From Chloroflexota bacterium (lineage in GTDB: Bacteria; Chloroflexota; Anaerolineae; Anaerolineales; UBA11657): 5,635 nucleotides of DNA. Shown in pieces: positions 1 through 5,635 of the stretch (positions within the stretch are counted from its first letter, which is position 1; each line of letters begins with the position of its first letter). Where the stretch lies: positions 1-5,635 of the forward strand of contig QWRL01000160.1 in the NCBI GenBank assembly GCA_003670425.1, read 5' to 3'. The notes under the pieces are model-generated. The model saw only the letters and a program-made list of their open reading frames with translations, did not search any database and had not been told where the DNA came from. A program made the translations under genes and the position numbers.

Positions 1-951
1 AGTGTGTATGTTATTTTTCCGGGCAATACAGACCAGTGGGTGGCATTGGATGTTCACACAGACACAGTGGGGGTGGAGCAAATGTCCGCCGATCCGTTCG
101 GCGGAGAAGTTCGTGCAGGCCGGGTGTACGGCCGTGGGGCAGTTGACACCAAGGCTAGTCTTGCCGTTGCGCTGGCGTTGCTTGAGGCGCTGCACACTAG
201 CGGCGCAAAGCCGCAACCCAATCTGCTGATTGCCGCCACAGCTGACGAGGAGGATCAGGCGCGCGGGGCGCCCGCGTTTGCTGAGTGGGTGCGCCGGCGG
301 GGCATTGTGCTCGACCAACTTATGGTGGCCGAGCCGACGCAGTGCCGCCCGATTCATGGCCACAAGGGTGTGGTGCGTTTAAGATTTGATGTAGTCGGCC
401 ACCCTGCCCATAGTGCCCAGCCGCAGCATGGAAAGAACGCCATTAGCGCGGGTGCGCAGCTGGCGCTGGCATTTGCTGCGGAGCATGAGCGCTTGCAGAG
501 TGCTGATTCCACTTCTGCACTCGGTCGGGCGGCGCTTACGGTCACCCTTATCAGTGGCGGCCGTGGGATAAACATTGTGCCGGATGAGTGCAGCCTGTCT
601 GTAGATCGGCGGGTGGTTACCGGGGAGCAGCCGGAAGAAATCATTGCAGCGCTAACAGAGCTGGCGCAGCGCGTTTGTCCACTGCCGGTACAAGCTACAA
701 AACTTTTGGCGGTCGGTGCATTTCTGCAGGAACCCGCAACTCCATGGATCGAACAATTGTGCGCGTGGTCCGGGGCCGCGGCAGCGCTGGTGCCGTATGG
801 CACGAACGCATGGGCCTATGGCGGTTTGGCGCGAGAGTGCGTGGTGTTGGGCCCTGGTTCAATCGACCAGGCACATGGAGTTGAAGAGTGGGTGGCGGTA
901 AGCGAGCTATTGAAGCTGTCGCAGATATATTCGCAGTGGTGGGGCATCTAG
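1..951 (+). CDS. M20 family metallo-deacylase (ArgE/DapE-like), 5'-partial
   Basis: This gene encodes a zinc-dependent amidohydrolase of the peptidase M20 family, which removes an acyl group from an N-acyl amino acid or cleaves a similar amide in the cytoplasm. Counting from the GTG at position 4, the visible motifs are the metal site H18-T-D20 (DVHTDTV), the bridging-metal motif GRGAVD48TK, the catalytic/metal pair E82-E83, the metal ligand E110 (AEPT), the lid-domain histidine H136 in GHPAHSAQP, the NIVPDE-type strand near 190-195, and the last ligand H291 in GPGSIDQAHG. The GPGSIDQAH ending resembles acetylornithine deacetylase, but these motifs do not fix the substrate. M20 enzymes normally carry about 60-80 residues before the first HxD; here there are only 17. 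The reading frame is open to base 1, so the true start lies outside the window and the GTG at 4 is probably internal. The stop is TAG at 949-951. The next gene begins 42 bases downstream on the same strand, which suggests cotranscription. The family call is secure; calling it argE would not be. Confidence 0.9.
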   Translation, partial: SVYVIFPGNTDQWVALDVHTDTVGVEQMSADPFGGEVRAGRVYGRGAVDTKASLAVALALLEALHTSGAKPQPNLLIAATADEEDQARGAPAFAEWVRRRGIVLDQLMVAEPTQCRPIHGHKGVVRLRFDVVGHPAHSAQPQHGKNAISAGAQLALAFAAEHERLQSADSTSALGRAALTVTLISGGRGINIVPDECSLSVDRRVVTGEQPEEIIAALTELAQRVCPLPVQATKLLAVGAFLQEPATPWIEQLCAWSGAAAALVPYGTNAWAYGGLARECVVLGPGSIDQAHGVEEWVAVSELLKLSQIYSQWWGI

Positions 952-984
952 CCGCAGCTTCGCTGGTACATAAAAATAAGTAGC

Positions 985-988
985 GAGG
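985..988 (+). promoter_or_regulatory. Weak Shine-Dalgarno site for the Gfo/Idh/MocA gene
   Basis: GAGG lies five bases before the ATG at 994, within GCGAGGCAAAC. It is short but well placed and supports this ATG, which also starts directly at the first beta strand of the Rossmann fold. Confidence 0.5.
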
Positions 989-993
989 CAAAC

Positions 994-1980
994 ATGAAAT
1001 CAGTGCGGATTGGGGTTGTGGGAGTGGGGAACTTTGGGCGGTTGCACGCCCGGACATTGGCGGGGCTGGCAGAAGCAGACTTGGTGGCGCTTGTGGACGG
1101 GCGTGCTGAGCGGTTGGCGCAATTGACGAAAGAGCTGCCGGGCGTGAAGGGCTACGCAGATGTTGGGACAGCGCTGCGCGAATCCGGGGCCACAGCATGG
1201 GTGGTGGCAACGCAGACTGCAACGCACGTTCCCCTCGCAGAGCAGATATTGGCTACTGGTGCCAGTGTCTTGATTGAGAAGCCACTGGCTCCGGACCTGG
1301 CATCGGCTTCCCGGTTGGCGCAATTGGTTGCCCCTGAATCGCGCAACCTGATGCTGGGGCACATTCTCTTGTTCGCGAGTGAATTTCGGAGTTTTCTGAG
1401 GGAGTCCAAGCAACGCGACCCCCTCGTTTATTTTCATTCATTTCGCCACCGTCCAACCACAACCGCCGAGCTCTTCCCTGGTGAAAATCCTTTCCGCTTG
1501 TTAATGGTTCATGATCTTTATATGGCATTTGTACTGGCGCACGGTGCTGAGCCAATCCGGGCAACTGGCCGGCTGCATCCCAGTGCGGCTGGCGGCTACG
1601 ACTTAGCGCGCGGCGAGCTGGAATGGGCAAGTGGCTTGTGGGGTTCATTCACAACCTCGTACTTGACGCCGCCCGGCATGGCGCCCGACGGTTTTGACCG
1701 GCTTGAAGCATTTGGAAAGACTTGGGCCGCGCGCCTGGAAATGAATCCGCGCCCGCTAACTCTGTGGTCCGATCGCGCCGAGTGGCCGCTGGCACTGGAC
1801 ATTGATGATGATCCGGCTGCGCCGCAGGGGTGGATGGCGGAAGAGCTGCGCTGCTTTTGTCGCGTCGTGCAAGGCCAGGCCCAAATTCCGTTTGGGGCGC
1901 GCTACGAAGATGGCTTAAAAATTCTCAGCTGGCTGGAGCGGTTGGAACGCTCTGCTGCCGGTAATGGGGCAGTTTGCTAA
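994..1980 (+). CDS. Gfo/Idh/MocA family NAD(P)-dependent oxidoreductase
   Basis: A complete 328-residue oxidoreductase of the Gfo/Idh/MocA family; these are cytoplasmic enzymes that usually oxidise or reduce a hydroxyl of a sugar, inositol or related polyol using NAD(P). The N-terminal Rossmann domain has the dinucleotide motif GVGNFG (residues 10-15), followed by the family's H at 18. The end of the first acidic strand (ALVDGRAER, 32-40) places D35 where NAD-preferring members often have an acidic residue. The hallmark EKP (95-97) supplies the catalytic lysine K96. The C-terminal alpha/beta domain has the GH at 122-123 and the MVHDLYM segment (171-177), matching the usual substrate-site HD. 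The C-terminus (ELRCFCRVV, then GLKILSWLERLERSA) is the standard family ending, so the length is complete. It lies 42 bases after the M20 gene and 87 bases before the class V enzyme, in the same direction. The substrate is unknown; inositol, amino-sugar or biliverdin-type substrates all occur in this family. Confidence 0.9.
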   Translation: MKSVRIGVVGVGNFGRLHARTLAGLAEADLVALVDGRAERLAQLTKELPGVKGYADVGTALRESGATAWVVATQTATHVPLAEQILATGASVLIEKPLAPDLASASRLAQLVAPESRNLMLGHILLFASEFRSFLRESKQRDPLVYFHSFRHRPTTTAELFPGENPFRLLMVHDLYMAFVLAHGAEPIRATGRLHPSAAGGYDLARGELEWASGLWGSFTTSYLTPPGMAPDGFDRLEAFGKTWAARLEMNPRPLTLWSDRAEWPLALDIDDDPAAPQGWMAEELRCFCRVVQGQAQIPFGARYEDGLKILSWLERLERSAAGNGAVC

Positions 1981-2054
1981 CGGTTCTGTCAGCCGTACGG
2001 CGCTCATCCATTGCGGATTTAGAGCAGATGCCGGTGGCCCTGTGATGCAATATT

Positions 2055-2060
2055 AGGAGA
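2055..2060 (+). promoter_or_regulatory. Shine-Dalgarno site for the class V PLP enzyme gene
   Basis: AGGAGA ends seven bases before the ATG at 2068. It is the best ribosome-binding site in the window and decides the start of the aminotransferase-fold gene. The 87-base gap before it (1981-2067) shows no clear paired -35/-10 promoter elements, so an internal promoter is neither shown nor excluded. Confidence 0.75.
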
Positions 2061-2067
2061 GCTTGCA

Positions 2068-3213
2068 ATGATAGATACTCAAAGTCGGGAACGGGATTTC
2101 CCTTCCCTGAAGAATATGACATACCTGAATACTGCTGCCGAGGGGATTCCACCCCGGGTAGTGGGCGCGGCGCTGGAGCAGTATGCGCGTGACAAGTTGC
2201 TGGGGATGGATGGCCGTGCGCAGCACTTTGCGCAGCTGGAGGCGGCGCGCAGCTTGACGAGTGAGCTATTCGGCTTAACGCCAACAGAGGTGGCGATTTG
2301 CTCGTGCAGCTCTGAAGCCTTCAATTTGGCGGCGCTTGCGCTGCGGCTTGTTGACGGGGATGAGGTTGTGATTAACGACCTTGACTATCCGGCCGGGAGC
2401 ACGCCGTGGCTGCAACCCAACTGCCCGGCAGCTGTGAAGATCTGGCCTTCACGCGCGGGTGCGCTGCATGTGGCGGATCTGATCCCGCTGTTGGGCCCAC
2501 ACACGCGCCTTGTTACCACCTCACTCGTAAGCTTCTTCAATGGCTTTATGCTTTCACTTCCGCCGGTTGTGGAGGCAGTGCGCGCGCATTCACCGGCGCT
2601 GCTTGCAGTGGATGTTACGCAGGCTTTGGGGCGCATTCCGCTGGAGCTTGCCGGTGTTGATTTGATTGTGAGCAGCACCCATAAATGGATTCTGGCCAGC
2701 CACGGTGGCGGCCTGGTTGGTGTTCCGGCGGCGCGCGCCACAGCATGGACGGTGCCGGCCGGCGGATGGTTCCACCTAAACAACCAGGTGCCAATGGGGC
2801 CGGGCCGGCTTGACCCGGTGCAGAGCCAGGCGGGGGCAGCAAGCTTTGCCGTTGGCATGCCAAACTTTCCGGCGGTTTATGCCATTCGGGCAGCATTGGA
2901 TTATTTGCAGGGCGTTGGCGTTGCTGCGATTGATGCAGCAGCCCGGCCGCTTGTAAAGGCTTGCTATGCTGGAATCAAACGCCTGCCGGTTGAAATGCTA
3001 ACCCCGGCTGACGAGTCAGTTCAAGCCGGCATCATTGCGTTCCGGCATCCGGAGATGGAGAGCATTCAGCGAAAACTGCATGCTGCTGCAATTCATGTGA
3101 TGGCGCATGCTGGCCGGGTGCGCGTTGCGTTGCACGGTTACAACACCATGGCTGATGTGGAACATTTACTGGATACGCTGAGCGCGGCGCTGCACGATGT
3201 CAATGCGGGCTGA
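2068..3213 (+). CDS. Class V aminotransferase-fold PLP-dependent enzyme
   Basis: A complete 381-residue PLP enzyme of the class V aminotransferase / cysteine desulfurase-like fold, acting in the cytoplasm on an amine or amino acid. Visible features are the N-terminal YLNTAAEG (19-26), the cofactor phosphate-binding turn around SCSSEAFN (79-86), the cofactor-facing DLDYPAG then W (104-114), D182-V-T-Q185 contacting the pyridine ring, and the Schiff-base lysine K206 in SSTHKW. The C-terminal RVRVALHGYNTMADVEHLL contains the usual R-x-[AS]-x-H-x-YNT-x-x-D-[IV] ending. The last cysteine is C299, so the late active-site cysteine loop of IscS/SufS desulfurases is absent, and Y107 appears to replace the histidine of their EHH motif. 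An aminotransferase, epimerase (isopenicillin N epimerase-like) or lyase is therefore more likely than a sulfur-mobilising enzyme. A strong Shine-Dalgarno site supports the ATG. The 3' end overlaps the amidohydrolase gene by 17 bases. Fold assignment is firm; reaction and substrate are not. Confidence 0.9.
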   Translation: MIDTQSRERDFPSLKNMTYLNTAAEGIPPRVVGAALEQYARDKLLGMDGRAQHFAQLEAARSLTSELFGLTPTEVAICSCSSEAFNLAALALRLVDGDEVVINDLDYPAGSTPWLQPNCPAAVKIWPSRAGALHVADLIPLLGPHTRLVTTSLVSFFNGFMLSLPPVVEAVRAHSPALLAVDVTQALGRIPLELAGVDLIVSSTHKWILASHGGGLVGVPAARATAWTVPAGGWFHLNNQVPMGPGRLDPVQSQAGAASFAVGMPNFPAVYAIRAALDYLQGVGVAAIDAAARPLVKACYAGIKRLPVEMLTPADESVQAGIIAFRHPEMESIQRKLHAAAIHVMAHAGRVRVALHGYNTMADVEHLLDTLSAALHDVNAG

Positions 3214-4039
3214 CGCGCATTTGCATTTCTTCCGGCCGGGTTATGCGGCAGTTATGCCGGATACCTGCCGCCGGCAACTGCCGGATGAGGTCACCCTGTA
3301 CGCTGCTCTCGCGCAGCAGCATGCAATTGAACAAGTGCTCGCGGTTGGTTTTGAAGGCCAGTCCTGGGCCACCGGAAACAATGGCTACCTTGCTGAATTG
3401 GCAGTGGCATACGCATGGATCCGGCCAGTTGCGTTCGTGGCAAATCCCGCGCAGCTTGATATTGCCGGCTTGGAAGTATTAGCCGGGCAGAAATTTGTGG
3501 GGTTGAGTTTGTATGTATTTGATGATGAGATTGAAGGCGCGCTAGCCCGCGTTGATGCAGCGGTGTGGGCCTGGCTTGAAAAGCGGCGCTGGCTTATAAG
3601 TGTAAATTCGAAGGGCTTGCGCTGGGCGGCATTTGTGCAGATCCTTGAGAGCCATCCAGATCTTCGGCTTCTGATATCGCATTTGGGCCTACCCCCGGCC
3701 GCTGAGGGTGCAATGCCTAAAAACTTTGTGCACCAACAACTGAATTCGGTGATGGAATTGGCGCGCTTCGGTGGTGTCTGCGTTAAGTTGAGCGGTTTCT
3801 ACGCACTTACCGTGCCGGGCTATGACTACCCGCATCGGAATGCCTGGCCCTATGTGGCGGCGCTGGTTGAAAGTTATGGCGTGGACCGGCTGTTGTGGGG
3901 TTCGGACTTCAGCCCAAGCCTGGAACATGTCAGCTTTCAGCAAACGATCGGGCTGCTGGGCCAGATGCCGTTCCTAACAGACAAGGATCGCGCGCAGATT
4001 GAGGGAAAGAATCTTTTGCGGCTGTTAGCGGCTGTGTAA
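3197..4039 (+). CDS. Amidohydrolase-2 (COG3618-like) TIM-barrel hydrolase
   Basis: A complete protein of 280 residues (278 if the second ATG at 3203 is used) from the amidohydrolase superfamily, PF04909/COG3618 type, which contains lactonases, decarboxylases and other hydrolases. Visible features are H8-L-H10 at the end of the first barrel strand, the sixth-strand H162 in LLISHLG, the eighth-strand catalytic aspartate D237 in LLWGSDFSP, and the closing helix GKNLLRLL (270-277). The fifth strand (WLISVNSKG, about 132-140) has asparagine where metal-dependent members usually have a histidine, so metal use is uncertain. The start overlaps the upstream PLP-enzyme gene, and no strong ribosome-binding site is visible before either ATG, which points to translational coupling. 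It appears to be the last gene of the rightward unit, since the next gene is convergent. A lactone or other ring-opening hydrolysis following the dehydrogenase step is a reasonable but unproven role. Confidence 0.85.
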   Translation: MSMRADAHLHFFRPGYAAVMPDTCRRQLPDEVTLYAALAQQHAIEQVLAVGFEGQSWATGNNGYLAELAVAYAWIRPVAFVANPAQLDIAGLEVLAGQKFVGLSLYVFDDEIEGALARVDAAVWAWLEKRRWLISVNSKGLRWAAFVQILESHPDLRLLISHLGLPPAAEGAMPKNFVHQQLNSVMELARFGGVCVKLSGFYALTVPGYDYPHRNAWPYVAALVESYGVDRLLWGSDFSPSLEHVSFQQTIGLLGQMPFLTDKDRAQIEGKNLLRLLAAV

Positions 4040-4164
4040 TCTTCTAATCGGTAAAAGCCGCGCGAGGGGCGACTGTTTCATTCCGTATTCTCAAAAACTG
4101 TTAGCCGATGCTGCAAATCCTCGCCTTCAGCTCACTCATAACCTGCGCGGCTGATTGGCAGCTA
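4040..4164. other. Convergent intergenic gap without a clear terminator
   Basis: This 125-base stretch separates the end of the amidohydrolase gene from the end of the leftward ABC transporter gene. No GC-rich hairpin followed directly by a T-run is visible for either direction. The only five-base A/T run of note is AAAAA at 4093-4097, which reads as TTTTT on the minus strand but lacks a convincing stem before it. I see no small gene or RNA here. Confidence 0.6.
4056..4152. repeat. Inverted repeat in the convergent intergenic gap
   Basis: AGCCGCGC at 4056-4063 is the exact reverse complement of GCGCGGCT at 4145-4152. The match extends three more pairs (AGG with CCT) after a one-base bulge. 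The loop is about 80 bases, too long for a standard terminator, so it may be chance in GC-rich sequence. Confidence 0.3.
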
Positions 4165-4189
4165 CTAGTTTGTGGACTGGGCGAGGATT
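4116..4189. repeat. Ten-base perfect inverted repeat at the ABC gene 3' end
   Basis: AATCCTCGCC at 4116-4125 is the exact reverse complement of GGCGAGGATT at 4180-4189, with a 54-base spacer. The right arm lies inside the last codons of the ABC transporter gene and the left arm in the intergenic gap. It could fold in the 3' end of either transcript, but no T-run follows and function is not shown. Confidence 0.35.
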
Positions 4190-4596
4190 AGTGATGCATA
4201 GTGGCCATTCGCCTGTTTCGTTAATGATTGATGATTACCAATTTCCACAATGCGTCCATCTTTCATCACCACAATTTGATCTGCTTTGCGAATTGTTGAC
4301 AGGCGGTGCGCGATGACAAATGCAGTGCGGTCGCGCATCAGTGTCGAAAGCGCGTCCTGAATTAGCGCCTCAGTTTCGGAGTCAACGGCGGAGGTAGCTT
4401 CGTCAAGGACCAGAATTGGCGGGTCAGCCAGTATTGCGCGTGCAATAGAGATCAGTTGCCGCTGGCCGGAACTAAACTGTGAACCACGTTCTTGGGCAAA
4501 GGGGGCGTAGGCGTCTGGCCTCCTGCTTTTTAAGTCATGGCCGGTTGCCAGTTGCGCCGCCCGAATTACCTGCCCCAAGGGTGCTTTCGGTCCGGG
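4165..4596 (-). CDS. ABC exporter, C-terminal half of the nucleotide-binding domain, cut off by an in-frame stop
   Basis: This is the continuation, in the same reading frame, of the ABC exporter gene to its right, separated from it by a TAG codon at 4597-4599. Numbered from the TTG at 4576-4578, it carries the signature motif FSSGQRQ (35-41), Walker B ILVLDE (55-60, with catalytic E60), the D-loop SAVD (63-66) and the H-loop histidine H91 in AHRLST. It ends with the usual VMKDGRIVEIGNH and a short tail. The signature has SSGQ rather than SGGQ, a variation found in functional exporters. No Walker A, Q-loop or membrane region is present, and no ribosome-binding site precedes the TTG, so it cannot work as a separate ATPase and is probably not an independent gene. 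Residues between the stop and the signature (for example K17 and R20, where hydrophobic residues are usual) are atypical, so part of this stretch may be misread or decaying. With an intact frame it would complete the half-transporter. Confidence 0.75.
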   Translation of the reverse strand, partial: PGPKAPLGQVIRAAQLATGHDLKSRRPDAYAPFAQERGSQFSSGQRQLISIARAILADPPILVLDEATSAVDSETEALIQDALSTLMRDRTAFVIAHRLSTIRKADQIVVMKDGRIVEIGNHQSLTKQANGHYASLILAQSTN

Positions 4597-4599
4597 CTA
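4597..4599 (-). other. In-frame TAG stop inside the ABC nucleotide-binding domain
   Basis: The codon follows AAC ATC CGC (N-I-R), where exporters of this family usually continue with tyrosine (NIRYG...). Both sides are in the same frame, and the spacing from NIR to ERGSQ matches the family without a gap. Restoring one base after TA, then dropping one G from the GGGG run (CCCC at 4573-4576 on the plus strand), gives YARTESTLGQV in place of stop-PGPKAPLGQV. That is much closer to the family pattern. Confidence 0.7.
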
Positions 4600-5635
4600 G
4601 CGGATGTTGTTTGCGGTAGGGGCCGGAAAAATGAATGGTTCCTGCAACACAACGCCAATTTGCTGCCGCAGTGATGCTTGCGTCACCTGCCGCACATCAT
4701 GCTGATCTACAGCAATCGTGCCGCTTGTGACGTCATAAAAGCGGCATAGAAGAGATACGATTGTGGTTTTTCCGCTGCCAGTCTGTCCAACGAGTGCGAT
4801 AAGTTCTCCGGGTTCAACCGTAAGATTAATATTGTGTAGAACCAACTTATGTAGGCTATAACCAAAATTAACATCTTCGAATGTTATTCGTCCACTGACG
4901 CGGTCCAGGCCAATTGCGTTCGGTGCATCGGTTACAGTGGGCTGCGAATCCAGCAGGCTAAATACCTTGCTAGCAGAAGTGAGTGTTGCCTGCATTACTA
5001 CGTTCATATTTGTGAGAGTTCCAATTGGCCCCCACAAATTGTTTATGTAAACTGTAAAAGCCAAGAGTGTGCCAACAGTGAGCGTGTCCCCACCTAGGCC
5101 AAGCTGGCGGGCCGCAGTGAACACCACAATAACCAACGCCGCGCCGCGCGTAATTTCAACAAGCGGCGAAAACCAAGCCTGTAAATTTATGACTTTCATC
5201 CATTCGGTGACCAATGTGTCATTCGCGCGATGGAATTGCTTTAGATTTACTGCTTCGCGTGCAAATTGTTGAATGATTCGCATCCCGGCAATGTTTTCCG
5301 CCAAGAATATGTTGAATTTTGTGCTGCTGGCACTTACTAGCTCCCATCCGTTGTGTAGGCGCGGCCGCATGTAAAGGCTGATCGCGGCAAGTATCGGAAG
5401 CATGAATAGTGCGATTAAAGTCAGTCCGGGATTTATTGCAAACATCAATGCCAGCACAACCAAGCCGGAAACAACATCGTGCACTACATTTGCGACTTGG
5501 TTGGTTAGGAAATCATTCAGAGCGCTCGCGTCGGAAAGAAACCGAGTCATGGTTTTGCCTACGGGTTCTTTTTCGTGGAAGTTCATTGACAAGCCAATCA
5601 CATGTTTAAATAACTGGTGGCGTATATCTATCATG
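4597..5635 (-). CDS. ABC exporter half-transporter (TMD plus start of NBD), 5'-partial and prematurely stopped
   Basis: This piece encodes most of the membrane domain and the first half of the ATPase domain of a type IV (MsbA/MdlB-like) ABC exporter in the inner membrane. Counting from the ATG at 5632-5634, the first coupling region reads PVGKTMTRFLSD (24-35). Hydrophobic segments follow at about 48-67 and 70-89, the second coupling helix is ENIAGMRIIQQFARE (113-127), and further membrane segments lie at about 163-180 and 185-204. The NBD starts near 248 with an A-loop tyrosine (FGY, 259), Walker A GQTGSGKTT (283-291) and the Q-loop glutamine Q331 in VVLQEPFIF. Family members have roughly 100 more residues before this ATG, including the first two helices, so the true start lies beyond base 5635. 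The coding piece ends at TAG 4597-4599, before the signature motif, so as written the product could not hydrolyse ATP. The ENIAGMRIIQQF segment recalls MdlB/YheH-type subunits of heterodimeric exporters; a partner gene may lie upstream. The cargo is unknown. Confidence 0.85.
   Translation of the reverse strand, partial: MIDIRHQLFKHVIGLSMNFHEKEPVGKTMTRFLSDASALNDFLTNQVANVVHDVVSGLVVLALMFAINPGLTLIALFMLPILAAISLYMRPRLHNGWELVSASSTKFNIFLAENIAGMRIIQQFAREAVNLKQFHRANDTLVTEWMKVINLQAWFSPLVEITRGAALVIVVFTAARQLGLGGDTLTVGTLLAFTVYINNLWGPIGTLTNMNVVMQATLTSASKVFSLLDSQPTVTDAPNAIGLDRVSGRITFEDVNFGYSLHKLVLHNINLTVEPGELIALVGQTGSGKTTIVSLLCRFYDVTSGTIAVDQHDVRQVTQASLRQQIGVVLQEPFIFPAPTANNIR

Noticed and set aside
354..803. 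Open frame of 149 codons on the minus strand
   Set aside because: It is antisense to the M20 gene's conserved region and has a low-complexity composition without motifs.
695..1222. Long open frame of 175 codons on the minus strand
   Set aside because: It lies antisense across the end of the M20 gene and the start of the dehydrogenase gene, is rich in proline, alanine, serine and arginine, and has no recognisable domain; a typical shadow of GC-rich coding DNA.
2005..2060. Internal promoter before the class V enzyme gene (TTGCGG at 2011)
   Set aside because: No acceptable -10 element lies 16-18 bases downstream of the -35-like hexamer.
2754..2763. Ten-base palindrome GCCGGCCGGC
   Set aside because: It falls inside well-conserved coding sequence that encodes VPAGGW, and CCGG-rich words are common throughout this GC-rich gene.
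2385..2858. Open frame of 157 codons on the minus strand
   Set aside because: It is antisense to the core of the class V PLP enzyme, which has all its motifs, and its translation shows no domain.
4085..4115. Intrinsic terminator for the ABC gene, using TTTTT on the minus strand
   Set aside because: The bases before the T-run only allow a three-pair stem (AGC with GCT), too weak for an intrinsic terminator.
4576..4578. TTG as a true start of a separate C-terminal ABC protein
   Set aside because: There is no ribosome-binding site, and the product would have no Walker A; the upstream residues continue the same domain in frame.
4597..4599. TAG read as pyrrolysine or by programmed readthrough
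   Set aside because: No pyl genes or supporting structure are in view, the usual residue here is a plain tyrosine, and the flanking residues are better explained by paired indels.
5632..5634. ATG at the right edge as the true start of the ABC exporter
   Set aside because: It falls in the middle of the membrane domain, just before the first coupling region; family members have about 100 further N-terminal residues.

Overview
The window looks like chromosomal DNA from a free-living or environmental bacterium. It is gene-dense, moderately GC-rich on the left, and has short intergenic gaps, Shine-Dalgarno-led starts and no introns. It contains no rRNA, tRNA or other lineage marker, so the organism cannot be named. 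The mix of an M20 deacylase, a Gfo/Idh/MocA dehydrogenase, a class V PLP enzyme, an amidohydrolase and an MdlB/YheH-like ABC exporter would fit a metabolically broad uncultured bacterium such as a member of the Chloroflexota, but that is a guess.

Left region (1-4039, plus strand): four metabolic genes run in one direction and probably form an operon. In order they are the 3' part of an M20 (ArgE/DapE-like) metallo-deacylase, a complete Gfo/Idh/MocA NAD(P)-dependent oxidoreductase, a complete class V PLP-dependent aminotransferase-fold enzyme, and a complete amidohydrolase-2 (COG3618-like) TIM-barrel hydrolase. The gaps are 42 and 87 bases, and the last two genes overlap by 17 bases. Together they read as a small catabolic or modifying pathway (deacylation, dehydrogenation, PLP chemistry on an amine, hydrolysis of a lactone or similar bond). 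The substrate cannot be read from the sequence.

Middle (4040-4164): a 125-base gap between convergent transcription units. It has no convincing intrinsic terminator but contains two inverted repeats whose arms interleave.

Right region (4165-5635, minus strand): one ABC exporter half-transporter (transmembrane domain plus nucleotide-binding domain), cut off at its N-terminus by the window edge. Its frame is broken by an in-frame TAG at 4597-4599, inside the nucleotide-binding domain between the Q-loop and the signature motif. The bases around this stop read as a much better ABC sequence if one base is restored next to the TAG and one G removed from a GGGG run about 25 bases further on. The lesion is therefore more likely a pair of compensating indels (sequencing error or recent mutation) than a simple nonsense codon. 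This is the most notable local anomaly. I found no clear sign of a mobile element, CRISPR array, defence system or RNA gene.
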